A program made the position numbers and the translations under genes. This document shows positions 44,203 to 55,745 of a stretch of 64,000 nt of DNA, in pieces; the first letter of the stretch is position 1; every line of letters starts with the position of its first letter. Origin of the DNA: Cordilura impudica (taxonomy: Eukaryota > Arthropoda > Insecta > Diptera > Scathophagidae); assembly GCA_963682025.1 (NCBI GenBank), contig OY821521.1:52118516-52182515 (forward strand), read 5' to 3'. The notes beneath the pieces were generated by a model. That model was not told the origin of the DNA and searched no databases. It saw only the letters and a program-made list of their open reading frames with translations.

Positions 44203-45049
44203 TGCTGAGGATAAATATATAGGTTTGTCATTCCGTTTGTAACACATCGCAAATTTCATTTGCGACCCCATAAAGTACATATATTCGTGATCCTTATAAC
44301 AACTCGAATCGATATAGCGATGTCCGTCTGTCTGTTTAAATCACGGTCATTAACAAAATAATCCATTTTCCTGGCAAATTTATAATAATATTATTTGTCT
44401 TTATTTCGAGCAGGTTGGTATTGAAAATGAGGTAAATCGGGCATCATTGTGTCGAGGTATGCCCAAAAAGGTGAAGACACCTCTAAAAATATTTAAATAT
44501 TCATTGTATTTGTCGTAATAATTAAGTATTAAGCTTATCAAATCATCAAATTATTGCTTTTTAAAATATTTTTTGCATTTGTTATAAATAGTGCAAAAAG
44601 TCCAGATATTAAACGTAAAATCGAAGTGGAGGGCAACAAAGATTCAGCACGGCCGAATTTAACAGTCTTTATTTTCGTAAATCACCTCTTATTTTGGGAT
44701 TTTAGTTTCAATTAAAATATTAGAAAAAGCTAAGAATAGAAAAAAACGCTAAAATAAAAAAAAAATATATAAAAAATGAACTGGGAATTTAAAGTTTTCA
44801 ATGTTAATGTTATCATCGTGCTTATTACACTAGCCAACAGGGTTTTGGACTGCAGCAACCAAATATCTTTCCTAGGGTAATTTTGTGGGCTGAATTCGAA
44901 TCTGTAATTGGTTTTTCTCTAACACGTCAGGTTTTCGAGATACATAAAAAATCATTAGTTTATTTAACGTCGTTTGTATTTTGTTGGTTCGGTTTCACGT
45001 ATTAGAGTCCAGCAATAGTCTCCCAGCATACATTTGTCCCAAAATCCTT

Positions 45050-46491
45050 GATAATTTCTTTTAGTTTTCATTAAATCTTGGTGAGCACGCTTATTCGTCG
45101 CTCACAGCACCTAGGTTTTGTGGAAAAAAATCTAAATGCGAATAAAAAAAAATGCATTTTAAGTGACATTAGTGCACCTAGTTCGTAATAGTTTTTCAAT
45201 AATTCATCAACAATTTTCTGTAGTTTTCACTCTTATTGTTTCCAAGAAAACTGTCCACGATGCTCTCGAAAGATTTCCAGGCTGCATATTTTTTTTCCAA
45301 TAAACATTATGAAAAATTGTCATCATTCAATAGCTTCCTGATCTGAGGGCCAACAAATATGCCTTCTTTGAATTTAGCGTATGAAATTTTAGGGAAACCG
45401 CTAGCAAATATTTAAATGCTGCACCATCTTTGTCCAGAGCCTTGACAAAGTTCTTAAAAAGGCCAAATTTTATGTGCAGCCGTGGAAGAAGAACGTCATC
45501 AACTAATGGTTTATTTGAAATGTTTTGTTTTCCTGATGAATATTCAGTTCTTTTTGGCCACTCTGTTCTGACGTAATGATGACATGTAGCGCGACTATCC
45601 CATAGACAAAGGAAACAACAATATTTTGTGTAACCTCCTTGCATACCAGTCAACAAACCAATGACCTGAAACAAATTAATTAACAGTTATTTACGATGGT
45701 CTGTACTATATATACAAAGAAATTTAAATCACACAACACCTTAAGGACACCACAGATCTTCCATTTATGATCGTTGTATTGTCAAAATACAAGATTTCAG
45801 TCATTGATTCGTAATTTTCATTTGTATTAATGGCATGAGCAATTGGTATGGATGGTTTTTCATTCCCATTATGCAAAAGAAGAGCCTTTAAACTGTAGTT
45901 GGAGCCATCAATAAATAATCTCCATTCAGTTTTGTCATATGGCTGGTTCATTATTTGAAATAAACCATCAACATCAGTACAGTATAGAATAGAGTGTTTC
46001 TATTCAAAATATGCAGCCAATTCCAAGCTTCTATTTCTATAGATTGTTACTTTTGTCCCAACTGCAAGATGTTGCCACTGCTGCATGCGTGAAGCTAGTA
46101 ATTCTGCGTCTTGCTTCGTTATTTGTAAATCCCGAATTAGATCACTCAGCTCAGCTTGAGTCACTAAATGGCCTTCATCATCAACCTCACACAAACTACC
46201 ACTGCTGGTGAAAGATGTTTCGGAATCACTGCTCGTAGCATTGGGAATGACTAGTAATGGATCATTTGGTGGACGTTGAACTGGTTTGGAAGCCAATGGG
46301 ACATTCGCGTAAGTACTATTTTTTCGATTTTTTATATTGAATCCAGAAATAACAATCGGTTTGATAGTTACTTGACTCTCTCCAAAGTACTGGAATTGAA
46401 AAATCGAAATAGATCTTCGTGCCATTTGACCACCTGTATAAAACAGTCTGCAGCTATTGCAAAACATTGTCGGTGTCCACCGTTTGTCCAA
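45050..46491 (-). pseudogene. Putative CMC-type transposase, decayed copy 2
   Basis: Blocks on the minus strand: WTPTMFCNSC and AELSDLIRDLQITKQDAELL (46491-46000); EWRLFIDGSNYSLKALLLHN and PIAHAINTNENYESMTEILY (45951-45740); a 74-bp intron (45739 to 45666, GTGTTG...TTTCAG); then VIGLLTGMQGGYTKYCCFLC, DDVLLPRLHIKFGLFKNFVK and ALDKDGAAFKYL (45665-45430). The C-terminal block below 45330 is broken. In copy 1 the same intron position is kept. Frameshifts near 46400, 46000 and 45420 inactivate it. The CCFLCLWDSR stretch is probably another zinc-binding or structural motif. Confidence 0.7.
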
Positions 46492-46858
46492 GTTTCTGAC
46501 AGAAATACCAAAATAATGTAAATATGAATATTTTAATGATTCTGATATTGCATATCCTTTTTTCCAACCAAATATTCACCACACACAAAGCAAAAATAAC
46601 TTGAATAAGTATCACACGATCTCCCTGATATGCTTAAACACTACTATTATGAAGATTTAGAATAAATGCGGGCGCTTCTGTCAAATTATTAATTGTGAAA
46701 TTGTAGTGTCAGTGTTGACTGTTTTACAGTATTGCCAGCACGCGATAAAAAATTAACAAGACGTGATAGCCCAATTTGTATGCCAGATTCGAATTCAGCG
46801 CACCCATTTTAGTTAAAAAACATGCTTTGTTTCTGCAGTCAATTTTTTTTTTTTTTTT

Positions 46859-47204
46859 GATGTGTAAACATCTATACGCGCAGGGGGGTAAATTTCTATT
46901 TCACAATACAATCACAAAAACAGTGTAAACGTAATAGCTGAGAGCTGACACATAATGCTGTGTGACTTATGATTGCATTGGTGAAAAAATTATGATATAA
47001 CATTGTTTTTATGCCACTTTTTTAAAGGCGTCATCTATGTATCACTTATATACGTTTATATTGGCATATTTTTAACGTTTTACAGCAAATGGTTGTTGAA
47101 TTAGCTGAAACAGTTTTTGCTATAAGTGATACATAGATGACGCTTTCTGTTTGATTTTAAAAAATGACATAAAAAAATCTTTAATTACTAGATGTTTACA
47201 CATC
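46859..47204. mobile_element. Foldback MITE inside CMC copy 2
   Basis: GATGTGTAAACATCTA at the left and its exact complement ending at 47204. A second, perfect 23-bp inverted repeat lies inside: arms at 47028-47050 and 47121-47143, starting GCGTCATCTATGTATCACTT. Copy 1 of the host element lacks this insertion near its poly-T, which confirms that it is inserted DNA. The exact right border may lie up to 30 bases further. No coding capacity. Confidence 0.7.
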
Positions 47205-47255
47205 TTCCCTGTGATCGGACTAATATGATTTTTTTATTAAATTTGTAGGCCAGTG

Positions 47256-48039
47256 TTATTAAAAAAATATATATATGTATATTTGTTTCATAGAGATTTT
47301 TAATATATTTCGTTTCTATAAAAATATGTTGGCAAATTATAATAAAGTGTGTTATGAATTAGAAATGCTTATTCAATAGATGTACTATGTCTTAATTTAG
47401 TTATGAATATGGCTGTTAATTTTTAAAATTTAAACTGTTAAAGTCCGTGGAAAACTCTAAGAAGCGAAAAATTTTCAATAAAAAAAAAATTTTTACCGAT
47501 ATGATTAGTACCTACTAAATTTCGAAAACATTAGAATTTTCCTATTTTTTCAGGAAAAATATTCCGACAGAAAAATTTATCGAAACTGAATGAAATTCTC
47601 TAGTAACTGGTCATAAAAAGTGTTGTTAAATATGGTGGGGGAAAAGTGAGAGGGAGAGCCGGAGAAGGCACTCAAAACATGGGTAGTGTAGTAGATCTGG
47701 TGCTACCGAAACTGGTTATGTGTGAAACGGGGACAGATTGCTTCCAGTTACGAGGGCAGTATGGGAACTCCGTGAATTTTAGTACTTCCTGATCCTGTCA
47801 ATTACCAACTATCAATAGATGGTTTTAGCAAGCTGGTACATTTAGTTTGAGAGGCGGCAAAGTCGAGAATATCTGCAAATTTCAGAATTGCTTGATAAAT
47901 GATATACACTACCAACTTCAATGGTTAAGAAATGGTTTGCTGGGCCCAAATCACCGCATTCGTTATCGAAATTTTTCGATCGAAATCATTTTTTTATTTC
48001 CCAAAATAAAATGTTAAGAATAATTTTTCTTTCTCACAG
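47256..48039. other. Unassigned, includes a less AT-rich patch
   Basis: The patch at about 47630-47960 has higher GC but no clean reading frame. A phrase at 47945 (GGCCCAAATCACCGCATTCG) recurs as its near complement at 48152-48172 inside a mariner remnant. So part of that remnant may be duplicated in inverted orientation. Confidence 0.4.
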
Positions 48040-48265
48040 TTGAAGAATTATGGCCTCTGGTTAATAAGAAAAGCGAATCGTGGTCAAGCGTTTGTCCGTC
48101 TTCTTCAAATATTAAACCAAAATATGGAATTTCGATTGATTTTACTAGATATCGAATGCGGTGATTTGGCCCCTGATTTCCGTAGTGGTCGTGCCAGCAC
48201 AAGTGACGCCGAACGATCAGGTCGCTCAAAAGACTTGATCACGAAAGAACTCGTCGATTAATTCA
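48040..48265 (+). pseudogene. mariner N-terminal remnant
   Basis: The plus strand reads SGRASTSDAERSGRSKDLIT, the mariner pattern GRxxTxDAxRSGRPxE that follows the first helix-turn-helix. FRLILLDIECGDLAPDF precedes it. It ends at TAA near 48258. No terminal repeats; the catalytic domain is absent. Confidence 0.65.
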
Positions 48266-48269
48266 TAAT

Positions 48270-49328
48270 AAAATTCTATTATTTTCTATAAAAATAAAAA
48301 ATCTTATTTTCGATCTTTATCATTTTAATGGTTGAGTTTGAAATTATTCTGCAAGGAGTTATACTATTTAGTTTGTTATATTGGAAGAGGTTTAAATAGT
48401 GTACTCGTAACTCTTTGCATGAATTCTCATTTGGTTGTTTTCAGCAAATGTACATGAATTTAATTTTTAACCAAAACTCATGATATAGGGTATCGTATAA
48501 TCGGTCGAGACCGACTATAATTTTCTTGGTTATTACAAATAAATTTTAGTTGACAGTTCCATTAAATTTGTTTAAAAAAATATACAAATTGTCCCCCTTT
48601 TTTTTCAAATAAACTTTAAAATAAAAGTTATGACAAAATAAAAAAAAAATTAATTCTGGTTAAACCTTTAAAGCTCTGCTTTATATTTATTTTTTTTTTT
48701 CTATATTTTACTACGTTAGAGATTGTTTTGCGGTTTATATACTTTAGGTTTTCTGTGTTCATTTATTTTGTGGTTTTTTTTCACTCTTTCTGGTTTCCTG
48801 TCGTAAATTACAATATAAAAGGAGAATAACACATAAAACTTCTTACTTCATCAAATTCTATCTTATTCATACTTAAAATGTCAGTAAACAACTGAAGCAC
48901 AAACAAAAAAAACTAAGTAATTATAAACAAGCTCTTCTTCATTATTGTTGTTTATCCTGAAAATATTGAAATATTATGTAGTATGTACTATCGTAGTTAT
49001 TAGAGTTAACTAAGGAATGCACTAAAATAATACTATCTTCCTTTTTGGCAAATTATAATAAAGTTACAATTTCTTCTTTTTAATAAAATGACAACAAAGA
49101 AAAAAAAAAATACAGAAATTTGCTGTTGGCGTTTCATTTCATTGAACATTTAGCAATTTCGGGTTGCAGCAACGGGGAGGGATGGTAAGTACAGCTAAAT
49201 ATAAGCTGATTTAGATGAGAACAACTTAACCGAACCATCTAATTATAGCTGGTTATATTTTGAAGTTTATATAATCATATAATTATTGTATAAGTAGATG
49301 ATAAAAACTTGTAAATCATTTATTATGA
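48270..49328. other. mini-me end fragment and noncoding spacer
   Basis: A mini-me 3' end lies at about 48480-48530 (TAGGGTATCGTATAATCGGT, then GACCGACTATAATTTTCTTG). The stretch 48270-48400 is the complement of 3175-3286, so both places carry the same unassigned repeat next to a mini-me. The rest is AT-rich without recognisable content. Confidence 0.55.
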
Positions 49329-49702
49329 CTAGCAGATTCCAGCCCTTGAAATTCGAGCGCAAATTATAGGAAATTTTATTTTTTCAATAAATAAAGACCC
49401 TAAATGTAAGCTAATCAATTATAGCCAATTCAAAAATCAACACAAAAAACAAACTCATTTTTATTACAAACATATTAACAAATTTAATAAACACACACAT
49501 AGCATTGTATAATTTTATGTATGTGTTAGTATCAACTTTAAATGCAATTTACTCAAAATAAAGGCAAAAATTTTAAAATCTGTAAATCTGCAAAACGGCT
49601 AAAAAGAAATACCTTTCAAATAATATACGTTTGAACAAAATTGGGATAAAACGGTAGAACAAAACATCAGTCACAAGAAATCTCCTAGCGTATTAATAAT
49701 TA
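49329..49702 (-). mobile_element. Helitron-like element
   Basis: CTAG at 49329 with hairpin (TTGAAATTCGAGCG, one stem base lost). Internal blocks are collinear with the copy at 27647. The 5' terminus is slightly decayed: TAATAATTATTCGA replaces the normal TATTATAGA. Confidence 0.75.
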
Positions 49703-49991
49703 TTCGACTACATACTTGGAGATTTTTCATTGGTATTGTAATTTCATTAACATTAGACGTAACAATGGTAATTATTTTTTTTTATTATTCATAAAAATAC
49801 TTCTTACAATTGAGAAAAAAAATAATTTGTTAGGTTCAAAACAAGTAAAAGGAAGCTCCAACAATAACAACAAAAATACTAACCCTCTTTTTGAAGCAAA
49901 AAATATTAAGGCCTATATCAGAAATTAATGCCACCATAAGTACGGCGCACAGTGGCTGAAAATCGTTTTTCATTGGCCAAATAGAATAGAT

Positions 49992-50598
49992 TGGGTACGT
50001 TCGTAAATGCAGTTAATTTGTGCATCATTGCAGCAGTTATGCCAAGTTTTGTTGCTGATGCGTGATCAGTTGTTGCAGATGCTTTGTTACTGCTCAACAA
50101 TTGCACAAAGTTTGTTTTTTAGAACGTTTTGCAAAAAGATAAATAACATGTTTACCACAATTATATTAACAAATATTGAAAATCTTGAATCTAAAAATGA
50201 CAACTTTTGGTTAACTTATAATAAAAACAGAATTAAAAGAAAAATGAAACGACCTTTGGTTATTAAAAATCAATTAAAATGAAAAAGAAGGCGGAGCCCT
50301 AAAATAAAAAATTATTTTGAAATAATAAAACGATATTATTTAAATTTGTATTAACAATTTTTATATAATGCGCTACTTACTCTTCTATTTTGTACCAATG
50401 TTTAATTTTTTTTAAGCTTCGCGCTCTATTGCATCAGTAGTTAAAATGATGGCAAAGTTGCAAAAATTTGCAGCAGCACTGTCTATTTTTTGCATAAAAA
50501 ACCTTTGACGTAAATCAGTGCTGCCAAGTGATGCTTTTTTGAACGTTTTACTGTTATTATGCACTGCAGCATAACTACTGCATTTACGAACGTACCCA
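49992..50598. mobile_element. MITE with GGGTACGTTCG ends
   Basis: TGGGTACGTTCGTAAATGCA at 49992 and its exact complement ending at 50598. The inner parts are also partly inverted: GCATCATTGCAGCAGTTATG near 50020 and its relatives near 50560. 607 bp, noncoding. No clear target duplication. The superfamily is not assigned. Confidence 0.65.
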
Positions 50599-50728
50599 TA
50601 TTAAGGTATTTAGGTAGTCTAGGTCAAAGTTGAACTTTTCATTTTTTTTTTAATTTTTAGCGTGAAATATGGGTTTTTTAATTTTTTTATTTATTTATAA
50701 GCATTTTTGTAATAATGGGATTTTTTTA

Positions 50729-50880
50729 ATGTTTACACTAAAAAAAATTTTTACACTAAAAAAAATTTTTACACTAAAAAAAATTTTTACACAAAAAAAA
50801 ATTTTTACACTAAAAAAAAATTTTAACCCTAAAAAAATTTTTACACTAAAAAAATTTTTACACTAAAAAAATTTTTTTTA
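50729..50880. repeat. 19-bp tandem repeat
   Basis: About eight copies of TTTACACTAAAAAAAATTT with small length changes in the A and T runs. A reading frame through it gives an FTLKKI repeat that I consider an artefact. Confidence 0.9.
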
Positions 50881-51149
50881 AATCAGTTGGAAATTTTGCT
50901 ATTACTAGTGAAAAAATTAAAATTTTTTGCTGTTAAATTTGCAAATTTGTTTACACTCAAAGAATATTTACACTTAAAAAAAACGTTAGTAATATTATCT
51001 AAAAGTCTATTACAACAGAAAATTCATAATTTTTTGCTAGTCGAAGGCTCTGAATAAATGATAAATGATACCATGAACATATCTGAATCCGAAATATTTT
51101 CACACACTACTTGCTTGTTCTACACAGGAACTCTATAGAAAAAATATAG

Positions 51150-51940
51150 GCTGAAAACGGAGAACGGAAGTTGAAACCATGTTTCATAATGAACGACGAA
51201 ACGTGTATACTGGCAGAGCTTCTGGGTCAGCATTTTTTGTTACCAATGCTGAGGGAAATGCTGAAGATAAGTTTAGGACCCAAAAGCAAATGAAACTCCC
51301 AAAAAAAATAAAATGTCCTGGTATGGCAAGCAATTTCTAAAAATATCGAAATTTATATTAAGGATGGTTTTTTTTCTTTTTTAATTATTGACCAACACTC
51401 AGGGGATGCCCCTACAGATGCAGTACATTGTGTTGATCTCAGGAAAATCGGTTATGGGAAGGAGGAAAGAGGGAGTAGTGTTTGTGGTTATTTGACTTAA
51501 ATTTTATTAACCCTTTCCCTGTTTTGTCGAATGTATTCGACATTAAAGCAGGCATGGATTGGAATGAAAAAGTTTACGGAAAGTTTAAATTTTGAATTGC
51601 TTTGCTTTATTCTATGATTTAGTAAAAATTTGTAGATATATAGTCCACCTGTCAGGTGAGAAATCATAGGTAAAAATAATATTTTTCCGGCTTTATCACC
51701 ATAACAAGCTAGAAAATTTCAGATTTTTAAAATTATTTTTGACACGGAGAGGATTAAGAGCTTAGGCCAGTAGAGAGATATTAGGCCTCTGTGAAAAGAA
51801 GGAAGAAGAGCATAAAAAAGATGTCCCAAAATGTGGAGGATGTTAAACGGAGACGCACTATCTGTTCCAAAAAAGTGACAGAAACCAAGATGAAATTCCT
51901 AATGGAAAGGTTAACCGAAAAGATTAATAAGTATTGATTA
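51150..51940 (+). pseudogene. Tc1/mariner (ITm-type) transposase remnant
   Basis: With frame changes the plus strand reads CFIMNDETCILAEL (first catalytic aspartate in NDET), KKIKMPGMAS with VWQAISKN in the adjacent frame. After a gap of about 400 bp it gives KRCPKMWRML and KKVTETKMKFLMERLTEKIN at 51800-51935. These match the group whose C-terminus ends with a KKVTxxxVxxLMxxVxxK pattern. The middle, with the other catalytic residues, is unrecognisable. Old and dead. Confidence 0.6.
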
Positions 51941-53161
51941 GAACTATAAAATGTTCTTTATTTGTAAGCTTTAATATAATTTCAATTAAAAAAAAAATAA
52001 AAACTCTAGTTCCAATGGTTTCTTTAATATTACATTTTATATATGTTAAGATTTTTTCGATCACACTCCATAGTAGGATTCCTTCAAAATTATTTTGAGT
52101 TTACATTTCAATAACTTAAAATTTTTCAGAAGAACATTCTAATAACACCCAACAGAATTTACTCCAAAAAAAGAACCAATTTAATTGCACAATAACTCAC
52201 TTCTTGATATACTTATTTAGAAATAATTCTGATTTCAAATAATTACTAAAAAAATTTCAAAGCTGTTAAATAGTTCAAAAAGTTATAACAAAAACTTACC
52301 TAATAATAAAGTTTTAATATAAAATTTAAAAATAATTAGCAGTCGTGGTCTATCGATAAAACGTTTTTGTTTTATTCTATTATAGCTGTTTATAGTCTAA
52401 AACAAATTAAAACACCTATTAGAAATATAAAATTTTAATTTAACAAATAGTTATTCATATGAATGCTAAAAAAAAACAAAAAGTGCTAAAAACTTTTCAT
52501 TTAAACAATAGAAAACAGTAATAAATAGAAGCATTTATAAAAATAAATATTTTGTTAACTAAAATTTGTTGATCGTCATAAATTTTCCCATAAAGTCACA
52601 AAACTTTTCACAGCTTGTTGAAATGTGCATATGAGTACGAGTATGTTGTATATATGGGTGTTTATGTTTGTGTGTGTGTTTGGTTTTAAAGTTATAGCGT
52701 GTGAAACGGAAGGAAATTGCACATTGCTTGGAATTTATGTCTGCTGATTCCCATAAGTGTTAATTGGCAAACACCAGCCACTACCGCTATGAAATGTTGT
52801 ATAAAACAAAAATTTTGAAAGTGTTCGCTTTAAAGCAGACATCTTCGTTACTAAAACTGGACAATATCAAAAATGCAATAAAAAGTATTTATTGCATTAA
52901 AGTGTTCATAAATTTTTGATTGCCACCATCAATGTTTAATAGATGGTTGACTTTTTAAAAGGTTTTTGTTTTTGACAGTGTGTGGCATAATTATTGTGGT
53001 GTTTGTGTGTGGTAACCCAGCCAAAAATAGTTTCAAAGAAAATTTTAAATTATATACTTTTAAAGATGTCAAAATATTAGAAACTATAATTATGAAAATA
53101 AAAACTATAATTTCAGAAAAAAAATAAATTCAAAGAAAAAATGTTAGTAGGATGATATTTG
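51941..53161. other. Noncoding spacer
   Basis: AT-rich, with one (GT)n-like patch at about 52665-52680. I see no coding sequence or repeat shared with other parts of the window. Confidence 0.4.
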
Positions 53162-53325
53162 AGTATGATTTAAGTGACCATATTTTTTTTACCTGAAAAC
53201 GGGACATCGAATAATTCTGATGGGTTCGGTTATATGAAATGGAAATGCATAGATAATATAATAATATTTTATTTGTCCATAGTGAGTTGCATTATTTATT
53301 TTACGTAATACTACAAAAAAATTGT

Positions 53326-54027
53326 TTATACATTGTTATATTTTTCAGAGGCACAAATTTGTTTCAAAATTTTAGGTGACGACTTCAAATATGTGTGGAA
53401 CTCTTGGCAGGATTTTTTAGTATTAACTTTAATAATTAATTGAGTTTTATCTTCGGTCCACAACTTTTTCATCAAAGAAAATACACGTTCAACCGGCGCA
53501 TTTGTACCAAGCAAACATAAAATATATTCAACTATAATTTGAAAATTTGCATGGTTTAGGTAATTGCTTTTAAAACGTTTAAATACTTCCACCCAACGAT
53601 TTTCCGTAGAAATATTTTGTTGATTCATCAATTTTCTGCGATGTTACGTATTTAGATACGAGTGAATATTCATCGAATACTTCCGTATCTTTATTGCAAT
53701 CGATATGTTCTTTTTCAATCAATATATCTAGAACTTTTTGAAGATCTTCCCACTGCGGTATTTCTGTTAAATTTGTCCAATTAAGTTTTTCTAAATCTTT
53801 GTTATAAACAGTCCATTGCTCTAAATACTCTCGACTAGTTTTATAAAATTCTTTAGCTTTAATTTTCACGAAATTCTCGTCAATATCGGTGTAACCATCT
53901 TCTTTTAGTTTTTCAAGTAAACCAAGGACTGAATACGGAAGAAATTGAGTTGTCTCTTTCTGAAACAGATTCTCTTTTAATTTGTTAATTTCACTTACTG
54001 CTTCAATTATTTGGCAATTTATACATT
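53326..54027 (-). pseudogene. hAT transposase C-terminal region
   Basis: The minus strand from 54027 reads EAVSEINKLKENLFQKETTQ and LPYSVLGLLEKLKEDGYTDI, then KAKEFYKTSREYLEQW to EYSLVSKYVTSQKI. After a single-base frame change near 53620 it continues NRWVEVFKRF, then LLGTNAPVERVFSLMKKLWT and DKTQLIIKVNTKKS to the stop at 53326. The NAPVERVFS stretch is the conserved hAT C-terminal dimerisation motif (xSxxxERxFS), containing the last catalytic glutamate. The N-terminal zinc finger and the first catalytic residues are absent, so this is a partial copy. Confidence 0.85.
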
Positions 54028-54471
54028 ACAAGTTTCTACAGCAGCTGAAGAATCCAAAGGAGGCGGACCCACAGAAAAAAAAAGGTTTGACATTTATAAA
54101 AATTATAGTAAAATTTTACAAAGTTTTGTGGTAATTAAATTAACGATAAATTTTATTTCACCCCGTCAATTTAAATTGTTTAAATTTTAGTGTCTAAGCA
54201 AATCTGACTCAATACGATAAAATTGATAAAAAAAAAAAAAAAGCGGGAAACATTTTGGTACCGTGAGAATCGAAAAAGTACAATTTGTTTGTCTGGCTGG
54301 TACAATAACAGAAAACATATTTTCCATCCCTGGGTAGGTTAGTTTTTGTTCTGTACTGCACTTTGGCCTCTTCTATATTAAAACTCTTTGATTAAGTACA
54401 AAAACATCATTATAAAAAAAAAACAATTACTCTATTTTTGTCTCTTGTGTTTCGTACTATATTTATTCATA

Positions 54472-54829
54472 ATAGCAAATCCCAGCGCTCGAAATTCGAG
54501 TCAATTTTCAGACAGCTTTGTTTTTCAACTTAGCCAATTCACAAACCATCACTTTTGTGGTTTATTATTATTGTGAATGAAGATAACAAACTCATTAACA
54601 AATCCATTAACAAATTTAATAAAACACACATAGCATATGTATAATTTTATTTATGTGTTGTAGCAACTTTAAATGCAATTTACTCAAAGGAAAAAATTAA
54701 AAAATCTGTAAATCTGCAAAATGGCTAAAAAGAAATTCCTTTCAAATAATACACGTTTGGTCAAAATCGGTATAAAACGGTAGAACAAAACATCGGTCAC
54801 AAGAAATCGCCTAGCTTATTAATATTATA
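54472..54829 (-). mobile_element. Helitron-like element inside the hAT
   Basis: Hairpin CGCTCGAAATTCGAG at 54484 next to a decayed end (AATAGCAAATC instead of CTAGCAGATTC). Family blocks run to TTATTAATATTATA at 54829. It shares the TAATAATAAACC-type variant with the copies at 7870 and 25381. Confidence 0.75.
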
Positions 54830-55439
54830 TCCAAATTCTGCAACAAAGAAAGAAGAGAAGATGATTTTTGTATTACTGCATTTCAGGTTAATCAAGCAAA
54901 TTTATAGAACTGCAATTTCTATTTTTTGCAATATTTTTTTTTTCTTTTTTGTTTTATTTTGATTATTAGTTTGACGGGGGATTAAATTTTTAAGTTTAGT
55001 TTATCTGCCATGAATTGATTCAACCAAATTCATAAGAAATTCTGTTAAATCGTTTAAAATATTTTTTAGATGAAATTATTTTTCAGCTGACTTGTGATGT
55101 ATTTTAACATACATATATTAAAAAAACTATCTTTGACGAATTTGAAGATTTGTTCTTACATTTTTGAACAAATCAACTACCTCTTTCTTCGAATTTCTGA
55201 AAACGGGACATTTCTGCGTCCCCGAGTTGTTGTCGGGGACAACGGGACAAAGTAGCTGAAAACGGGACGGCCCCGTTCAAAACGGGACGTATGGTCACGT
55301 TAAGTATGATACAAAAAAAGATATAAATTTGAGCTTATGAAAGGGTTAGCTGTCAAACGAATTGTCATACTGCACTCACTTTTAAACATTTATGATCAAT
55401 ATACTGTGGCAAATCATCATGCATAGATTCACGCTACCA

Positions 55440-55745
55440 AATTGTTTACATTTACTTTGAAAATCAGTCATCGATTGGTCCATGGACATGTGAATTGGCT
55501 TCCAAGGTCTTGCGATTTGACAGCTCTTGATTATTACCTTCGCGTTATCCTGTCCCAAAATTGGACGTCCAGCATGCGCTTCGTAAAGAGCAGCCGAGGT
55601 AGCCATTGCCACAAATCATTTTCAGATATTAATGCCATGTATTGAATTTTCCAATTATTTAAATTATTTTGATTAAAATTTAAATTTTTGTGTTATTTTT
55701 TCCAATTTGAAGTTCTGTCGGGCTTAAAAACAACACCCTTTAGGT
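55440..55745 (+). pseudogene. mariner C-terminal remnant
   Basis: The plus strand reads HVNWLPRSCDLTALDYYL, the box around the third catalytic aspartate of the DD41D-type mariner at 37664 (PPRSCDLTPLDYF). It ends with SSRGSHCHKSFSDI, equivalent to that family's C-terminal RRSRGQHL...IIF. An ACACCCTTTA phrase near 55727 may be its old terminal repeat. It is heavily mutated. Confidence 0.65.

Larger units (their letters stand above)
42096..44690 (+). mobile_element. DINE/mini-me element split by a LINE
   Basis: It starts TTTTTATACCCTCCCCACCA, then after the LINE (42125-44202) continues with GTTTGTCATTCCGTTTGTAA, CGAATCGATATAGCGATGTC and CGTCTGTCTGTTT. It ends with the phrase CAGCACGGCCGAATTTAACA near 44655. 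This is a different subfamily from the copies at 3287 and 57110, closer to what I recall of Drosophila mini-me. Confidence 0.75.
44828..47255 (-). mobile_element. CMC/Chapaev-type DNA transposon, copy 2
   Basis: Ends CACTAGCCAACA at 44828 and, complemented, CACTGGCCTACA at 47255, flanked by TTA on both sides (the flanks are TTATTA, so up to 6 bp match). It is collinear with copy 1 at 8115, with small indels and a MITE inserted near its right end at about 46859-47204. Confidence 0.75.
53170..55302 (-). mobile_element. hAT transposon with 8-bp target duplication
   Basis: The ends TTAAGTGACCATA (left) and, complemented, TAACGTGACCATACGTCCCG (right) fit the hAT rule YARNG. They are flanked by AGTATGAT on both sides (53162-53169, 55303-55310). 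Subterminal ACGGGAC motifs recur at 53200 and several times at 55195-55290, likely transposase binding sites. It contains a transposase remnant and a nested Helitron. The tandem duplication starts 121 bp inside its left end. Confidence 0.85.

Noticed and set aside
50669..50866. ORF with repeated FTLKKI units
   Set aside because: A translation of the 19-bp tandem repeat.
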